Assembly: GCA_947458915.1 (NCBI GenBank)
Contig: CANHAE010000006.1
Location: 1 to 38,340 of the forward strand
DNA length: 38,340 nucleotides
Direction: 5' to 3'
Source of the DNA: Bacteroidota bacterium
Lineage (GTDB): Bacteria; Bacteroidota; Bacteroidia; Chitinophagales; Chitinophagaceae
Part shown: positions 33,948 through 38,340 of the stretch, in pieces
How the letters are laid out: the number at the start of each line of letters is the position of its first letter
Position numbering within the stretch: position 1 is the stretch's first letter
Position numbers and translations under genes: made by a program
The notes under the pieces: model-generated
What the model was told of the DNA's origin: nothing
Database searches by the model: none
Seen by the model: only the letters and a program-made list of their open reading frames with translations

Positions 33948-36900
33948 TTAATTATTTGAACTTATTTTTTCGATTTCTATTGCCGCCTCGTTAAGTTGTT
34001 GAATATAATTAAAATACTCACTTCTTACTTGCATTGCCTGATTTACAATCATTACCCATTCCAAATACCCAATTTCGCCTAGGTTTAATTTGTTAGTCGC
34101 TGTGGTGATTAGTAATGCTGCATTTGGCATACTTGTTTTTTGAAAATTATCCACTAGTTTTTTGTTTTCCAAATAAAACAGGATTGCATCTGTCAAGCTT
34201 GCCTTTAATTGTTGTTTAACAGCTAGCTGTTCTAGCTTATTTTGTTGCACCAATATATTGCCGGCATTAATCCTAGCACGTTGTGCCCCTGAAAAAATAG
34301 GTATAGCTACTCCAAAGTTTACAGAAGTAAAACGAGTATCCTTACCATAATAGGTTTCAGACTTGTCAGCCCCTGATTGCCACCCAATAAAAGTATTTGA
34401 ATTATACCCTACATTAACAGAAGGTGCTAATTTACTTTTCTCTAGCTTCACCAATTGACTAGCGTGTAAAATATTTTTTTCTTGCAACCTTAGCAAAGGT
34501 GTTTCTTCTAACATAAGCAAGTCAGGCAATACACCTAATTCGTATTTAATATTATCTGCCGCAGGTTGGTATAATTTTTCACAATTTATTAGTAAATTAA
34601 ACTGATTTAATAAAACAGTATACCCTGCATTTAACGCTAATAATTGATTCGAGATTTGAGCTAGTTGATTTTCAGCTGTTACTTTTTCTAATATATCCGC
34701 AGTTCCGGCATTAAAGCGCTGTTTAGTTTTGGCAGCAAATTGGCTATAGATACTATCTGATTCCATTAATAGGATCCTTTTTTGCTGCAATAAAAGTATT
34801 TGATAAAAATGCTTTTTGATATTCGTTTTTAAATCAATATCTTTTTGCAATTTATTCAGTTTGCTAATTTCAATATTTGACTGCAATACATTTCCCTGAT
34901 TTTTATAAACAGTTGGAAACTGAATTGTCTGAGAAATTCCAATCCGATTGTCATTTTGAAAACTATTTATCTTTCCATATCCAAAATCAACAATAGTCTT
35001 GTCAATTTCTATATTGTTTTTTCTGAGCGCTTGGTTATAGTTTACTTGCTTACTAGCTGCACTTATAAATGTATTGTTATTTAGGGCGCTATCCATAGCT
35101 GCCTTTAGGGTAATTTTGTTTTGTGCTATTGCAGGCGACTGTAAAACACATAAGGCCAAAACAACTATTATTGTTTTTTTATTCATTGTTAAATAGCTAA
35201 TTCCTTTTTCGAAAAGGATATATAATACTGGTAATACAAATAAAGTAAGCATGGTAGATATAATTAATCCCCCTATAACCACAGTTGCTAAAGGCTTTTG
35301 CACTTCCCCACCAGCCCCTGTACTTATAGCCATTGGGATAAACCCTAGTGCAGGCACGAATGCAGTCATAAGCACTGCCCTTAATTTTGATTTGGTTGCA
35401 TGAATAACAATTCGCTTCACATCATGCCATCCTTCAGATTTTAATCGGTTAAATTCAGAGACTAATAAAATACCATTTAAAACCGCAACACCGAATAATG
35501 CAATAAACCCTACGCCTGCTGAAATACTAAATGGCATATCTCTGACCCATAATGCAAACACACCTCCCATTGCGGACAATGGAATTGCACTATAAATTAA
35601 CAAGCCATTTTTTGCAGAACCAAATGCAAAATACAATAACAATAATATTAGTAGTAAAGCAATTGGCAATACAATACTCAACCTAGCTTTTGCCGCATTC
35701 ATATTCTCAAAGGAACCTCCATAAACAATGGTATAACCCTTTTGCAATTGTAATTTTTGATCAATTTTTTTCTGCAATTCTTGCATGATAGTTTGTACAT
35801 CTCTGCCGCTAACATTAAATCCTACAATAATTCTTCGTTTGGTATTTTCTCGTTGAATTTGATTGACCCCTTCAATTTCCTCAATACCTGCTACATAAGC
35901 TAGCGGGATTTGCGTACCTGTTGCAGTAGTGATATATAAGTTTTGGATGTCAGCGATGTTTTTCCTAGCATCCCCATCTAACCTAACAACCATATCAAAT
36001 CGCTTTTCTTCTTCATACACTTGCCCTGCAATTTGGCCCGCAAAAGCAGTATTCACTACTTTATTTACATCCATCACATTCAAGCCATACTTTGCCATAC
36101 CCTCTCGGTTGTATTTAATAACTACCTGTGGCATACCGGTTACTTTTTCTTCATAAATATTAACTGCACCATCCACTGTTTTAATAATTTCATTTAATTG
36201 ATGCGCATATTGAGTTAAGGAATCTAAATTTTCACCAAATATTTTACAAACCACGTCCTGTCTAGCACCCGTCATTAATTCGTTAAACCTCATTTGAACA
36301 GGAAACTGAAATCCTACAGTTATACCAGGTACTTGCTCCAATATCTTAGTCATTTTCATACTTAACTCGTTAAACGATTTAGCTGAAGTCCATTCTTTCT
36401 TGTCTTTCAAAATTACCATCATATCTCCTGCCTCAAATGGCATAGGGTCGGTTGGTACTTCAGCACTACCAATTTTAGTGACAATTTTTTCAACTTCAGG
36501 AAAACTATCAATAAGTAACTTAGCAGCTTTTTGTGTTGACTCAATGGTATTACTCAAATTGCTCCCCGTTAAAACCCTTGTTTCCACAGCAAAATCACCC
36601 TCTTCTAACTGAGGAATGAATTCTCCTCCCATATTCATTAAAATAATAGCTGATAAACCAAATAAAACTGTTGTAGCAACTAAAACCATTTTAGGAATCA
36701 TTAACACCTTACTTAAAATTGGTTGGTACATTTTTTCTAACCAAGCCATTAATTTATCAGTGATATTCTTTTTATGGTTTAGTTTTTTATTTAAAACTAA
36801 CGCAGCCATCATGGGTACATAAGTGACAGAAAGTATAAAGGCTCCAAAAATGGCAAAGGCAATAGTATAAGCCATTGGCTTAAACATTTTACCTTCAATT

Positions 36901-38312
36901 CCTTGCAACGACATAATTGGTATGTAAACAATAAGTATGATAATTTGACTAAAAACTGCCGACTTAATCATAGATCCTGTTGACTTCCCTACTTCTTCAT
37001 CCATCTGCGCCTGATTAATATTTGGCATTGCCCTAAAATGTTTTGAGTGCGCAAACCTGTGCAGGATAGCCTCTACAACAATTACCGAGCCATCCACAAT
37101 TAAGCCAAAATCAATCGCACCCAACGACATTAAATTACCCCCCACTCCAAACTTATTCATTAAAATTATAGCGAATAACATAGATAATGGGATAACCGAT
37201 GCCACTATTAAACCTGCACGTAAATTTCCTAAGAAAAATACAAGCACAAATACTACAATTAAAGCACCTTCTAATAAATTAGTCTCTACCGTACTAATAG
37301 CATTATTCACCATTTTAGACCTATCTAAAAAAGGTTCAATCACGACACCTTCTGGCAGCATTTTTTGTATCGATGCTATTTTTTCTTTTACCCGTTTAAC
37401 AACCAATGAAGAATTTTCTCCTTTTAACATCATCACAACCGCTCCAGCAACTTCTCCTTCGGTATTAAAAGTCATCGCACCATACCTTATGGCTGCACCT
37501 AATTTTACTTTTGCAATATCCTGAATTAATAAAGGGGTACCATCACTTAATTGTTTTACTACAATCATATTAATATCCTCAATGGATTTCGTCAATCCCT
37601 CACTTCGGATATACAATACTGTGGGCCCTTTTTCAATATAGGCTCCACCTGTATTTTCATTGTTTTTTTCTAATGCATTGAAAACATCTGAGATGGTTAA
37701 ATCATAGGCCTTTAATTGTTCTTGCCTTACCGCGATTTCGTACTGCTTTAGCTTTCCGCCAAAGCTAGCCACCTCTGCCACTCCTGGGGTTCCAATTAAC
37801 TGACGTCTTACAATCCAATCTTGAATTGTCCTTAATTCCATCGCATCATATTTACCCTCGTAGCCTTTTTCCGGTCTAACAACATATTGAAAAATCTCTC
37901 CTAACCCTGTTGACACGGGCGCTAGCTCAGGCGAACCAGTGCCAGGCGGGATGTCTTGTTGCACTTTCTGCAATTTTTCACTTATTTGTTGCCTTGCCCA
38001 ATAAATATCAATATTGTCTTCAAATACAATAGTTATTAATGACAAGCCGAACCTTGAGAAACTCCTAATTTGCTTTGTACCTGGAATACTGCTACAGGCT
38101 TGTTCAATGGGAAATGTTACCAACCTTTCAATGTCAGTTGCCCCTAGCGACGGGGAAACAGTAATTACCTGTACCTGATTGTCGGTGATATCGGGAAGTG
38201 CATCAATAGGAAGTTTGGTAACTTCATATCCTCCCCAACCAACCAATGCTACCACAAATAAACCAATGATTAACTTATTCTTTATAGAATAGGTTATTAT
38301 TTTATTTAGCAT
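33948..38312 (-). CDS. czcA: CzcA-type heavy-metal RND pump fused to a TolC-like outer-membrane factor
   Basis: Residues 1-1042 are a complete heavy-metal RND transporter. They start MLNKIITYSIKNKLIIGLFV, with two periplasmic domains and twelve helices. Helix 4 carries AIDFGLIVDGSVIVVEA, the DFGxxxDG form associated with divalent-metal (Co/Zn/Cd/Ni) pumps rather than the Cu/Ag CusA form. Residues 1043-1454 read as a whole second protein: MNKKTIIVVLALCVLQSPAIAQ is a perfect Sec signal peptide, followed by a TolC-like channel (ITLKAAMDSALNNNTFISAA, RFNAGTADILEKVTAENQLA, RINAGNILVQQNKLEQLA, KLNLGEIGYLEWV). Such fusions are known in Bacteroidota. The start lies 28 bases from the window end, so upstream control is not visible. 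Confidence 0.94.
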   Translation of the reverse strand: MLNKIITYSIKNKLIIGLFVVALVGWGGYEVTKLPIDALPDITDNQVQVITVSPSLGATDIERLVTFPIEQACSSIPGTKQIRSFSRFGLSLITIVFEDNIDIYWARQQISEKLQKVQQDIPPGTGSPELAPVSTGLGEIFQYVVRPEKGYEGKYDAMELRTIQDWIVRRQLIGTPGVAEVASFGGKLKQYEIAVRQEQLKAYDLTISDVFNALEKNNENTGGAYIEKGPTVLYIRSEGLTKSIEDINMIVVKQLSDGTPLLIQDIAKVKLGAAIRYGAMTFNTEGEVAGAVVMMLKGENSSLVVKRVKEKIASIQKMLPEGVVIEPFLDRSKMVNNAISTVETNLLEGALIVVFVLVFFLGNLRAGLIVASVIPLSMLFAIILMNKFGVGGNLMSLGAIDFGLIVDGSVIVVEAILHRFAHSKHFRAMPNINQAQMDEEVGKSTGSMIKSAVFSQIIILIVYIPIMSLQGIEGKMFKPMAYTIAFAIFGAFILSVTYVPMMAALVLNKKLNHKKNITDKLMAWLEKMYQPILSKVLMIPKMVLVATTVLFGLSAIILMNMGGEFIPQLEEGDFAVETRVLTGSNLSNTIESTQKAAKLLIDSFPEVEKIVTKIGSAEVPTDPMPFEAGDMMVILKDKKEWTSAKSFNELSMKMTKILEQVPGITVGFQFPVQMRFNELMTGARQDVVCKIFGENLDSLTQYAHQLNEIIKTVDGAVNIYEEKVTGMPQVVIKYNREGMAKYGLNVMDVNKVVNTAFAGQIAGQVYEEEKRFDMVVRLDGDARKNIADIQNLYITTATGTQIPLAYVAGIEEIEGVNQIQRENTKRRIIVGFNVSGRDVQTIMQELQKKIDQKLQLQKGYTIVYGGSFENMNAAKARLSIVLPIALLLILLLLYFAFGSAKNGLLIYSAIPLSAMGGVFALWVRDMPFSISAGVGFIALFGVAVLNGILLVSEFNRLKSEGWHDVKRIVIHATKSKLRAVLMTAFVPALGFIPMAISTGAGGEVQKPLATVVIGGLIISTMLTLFVLPVLYILFEKGISYLTMNKKTIIVVLALCVLQSPAIAQNKITLKAAMDSALNNNTFISAASKQVNYNQALRKNNIEIDKTIVDFGYGKINSFQNDNRIGISQTIQFPTVYKNQGNVLQSNIEISKLNKLQKDIDLKTNIKKHFYQILLLQQKRILLMESDSIYSQFAAKTKQRFNAGTADILEKVTAENQLAQISNQLLALNAGYTVLLNQFNLLINCEKLYQPAADNIKYELGVLPDLLMLEETPLLRLQEKNILHASQLVKLEKSKLAPSVNVGYNSNTFIGWQSGADKSETYYGKDTRFTSVNFGVAIPIFSGAQRARINAGNILVQQNKLEQLAVKQQLKASLTDAILFYLENKKLVDNFQKTSMPNAALLITTATNKLNLGEIGYLEWVMIVNQAMQVRSEYFNYIQQLNEAAIEIEKISSNN

Positions 38313-38340
38313 ATTTATTTATTATACTTAATTAATAAAA

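Noticed and set aside
35160-35210. RND-TolC junction as a lost stop codon from misassembly
   Set aside because: Fusions of this type are known in the phylum and the reading frame is continuous with no repeat or composition break; kept as a real fusion.
1-38340. tRNA genes, CRISPR arrays, insertion sequences, integrases or prophage genes
   Set aside because: Looked for by eye on both strands; no cloverleaf with flanking T-loop motifs, no repeat-spacer arrays, and no transposase or integrase motifs in any ORF. The PRiA4_ORF3 domain has a plasmid/IS-derived name but here lies in a housekeeping run.

Overview
The window is a chromosomal segment from a member of the Bacteroidota, most likely of the Chitinophagaceae/Chitinophagales. 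DNA is AT-rich and genes are tightly packed. The taxonomic call rests on several lineage markers: a DUF5683 gene directly before dapB, a type IX secretion 'plug' (DUF5103) protein, an Omp85 protein with a lipoprotein leader (TamL type), a heavy-metal RND pump fused to its own TolC-like channel, a general lack of strong Shine-Dalgarno sequences, and promoters of the TTTG-N19-TAnnTTTG class. I saw no phage, transposon, CRISPR array or tRNA gene. Most of the window is housekeeping.

Layout. 1-2541: tail of a DUF5683 gene, dapB, an Rrf2 regulator, kdsA with its own promoter, and a convergent PspC gene. 2668-6763 (+): aconitase with a strong terminator, a Gfo/Idh/MocA oxidoreductase and an AlkD-type DNA glycosylase. 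6767-7594 (-): a TalC-type transaldolase preceded by the SRP RNA, which has a near-perfect Bacteroidota promoter and a terminator. 7619-13314: DUF5103 plug (-), FtsX-like ABC permease (+), SpoU-type RNA methyltransferase (-) and TamL (+), in strict alternating orientation with minimal spacers. 13311-15553 (-): proS-truB. 15686-18439 (+): a Gly/Tyr/Asn-rich lipoprotein and a FadL-like outer-membrane barrel, closed by a bidirectional terminator. 18548-21961 (-): an active M16 peptidase and its inactive partner. 22042-26652 (-): a compact run tsaC, glycosyltransferase 9, cca, PRiA4-ORF3-like, miaA. 26758-28514 (+): dapD and an EamA transporter. 28531-29514 (-): LuxE-like acyl-protein synthetase. 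29660-32765 (+): a translationally coupled trio of M42 peptidase, class I glutamine amidotransferase and an ATP-grasp-like protein. 32789-38312 (-): RND-TolC fusion followed by its membrane-fusion lipoprotein.

How the genes work together. Envelope biogenesis dominates: dapB and dapD (diaminopimelate/lysine), kdsA (KDO for LPS), the GT9 heptosyltransferase-like enzyme, TamL, the plug, the FtsX permease and the FadL-like barrel. tRNA and RNA maturation is the second theme: proS, truB, a SpoU methyltransferase, tsaC (t6A), cca (CCA end) and miaA (i6A), plus the SRP RNA.

The best candidate for an undescribed system is the M42 peptidase / amidotransferase / ATP-grasp operon at 29660-32765, whose genes overlap as TAATG and ATGA and whose substrate I cannot assign. 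Other items worth a look: the EamA gene that seems to have lost its ATG through an ATGA-to-ATAA change, the RND-TolC fusion that keeps a complete internal signal peptide, the SRP RNA whose terminator stem competes with its closing helix, and a tamL promoter lying inside the divergent methyltransferase gene.
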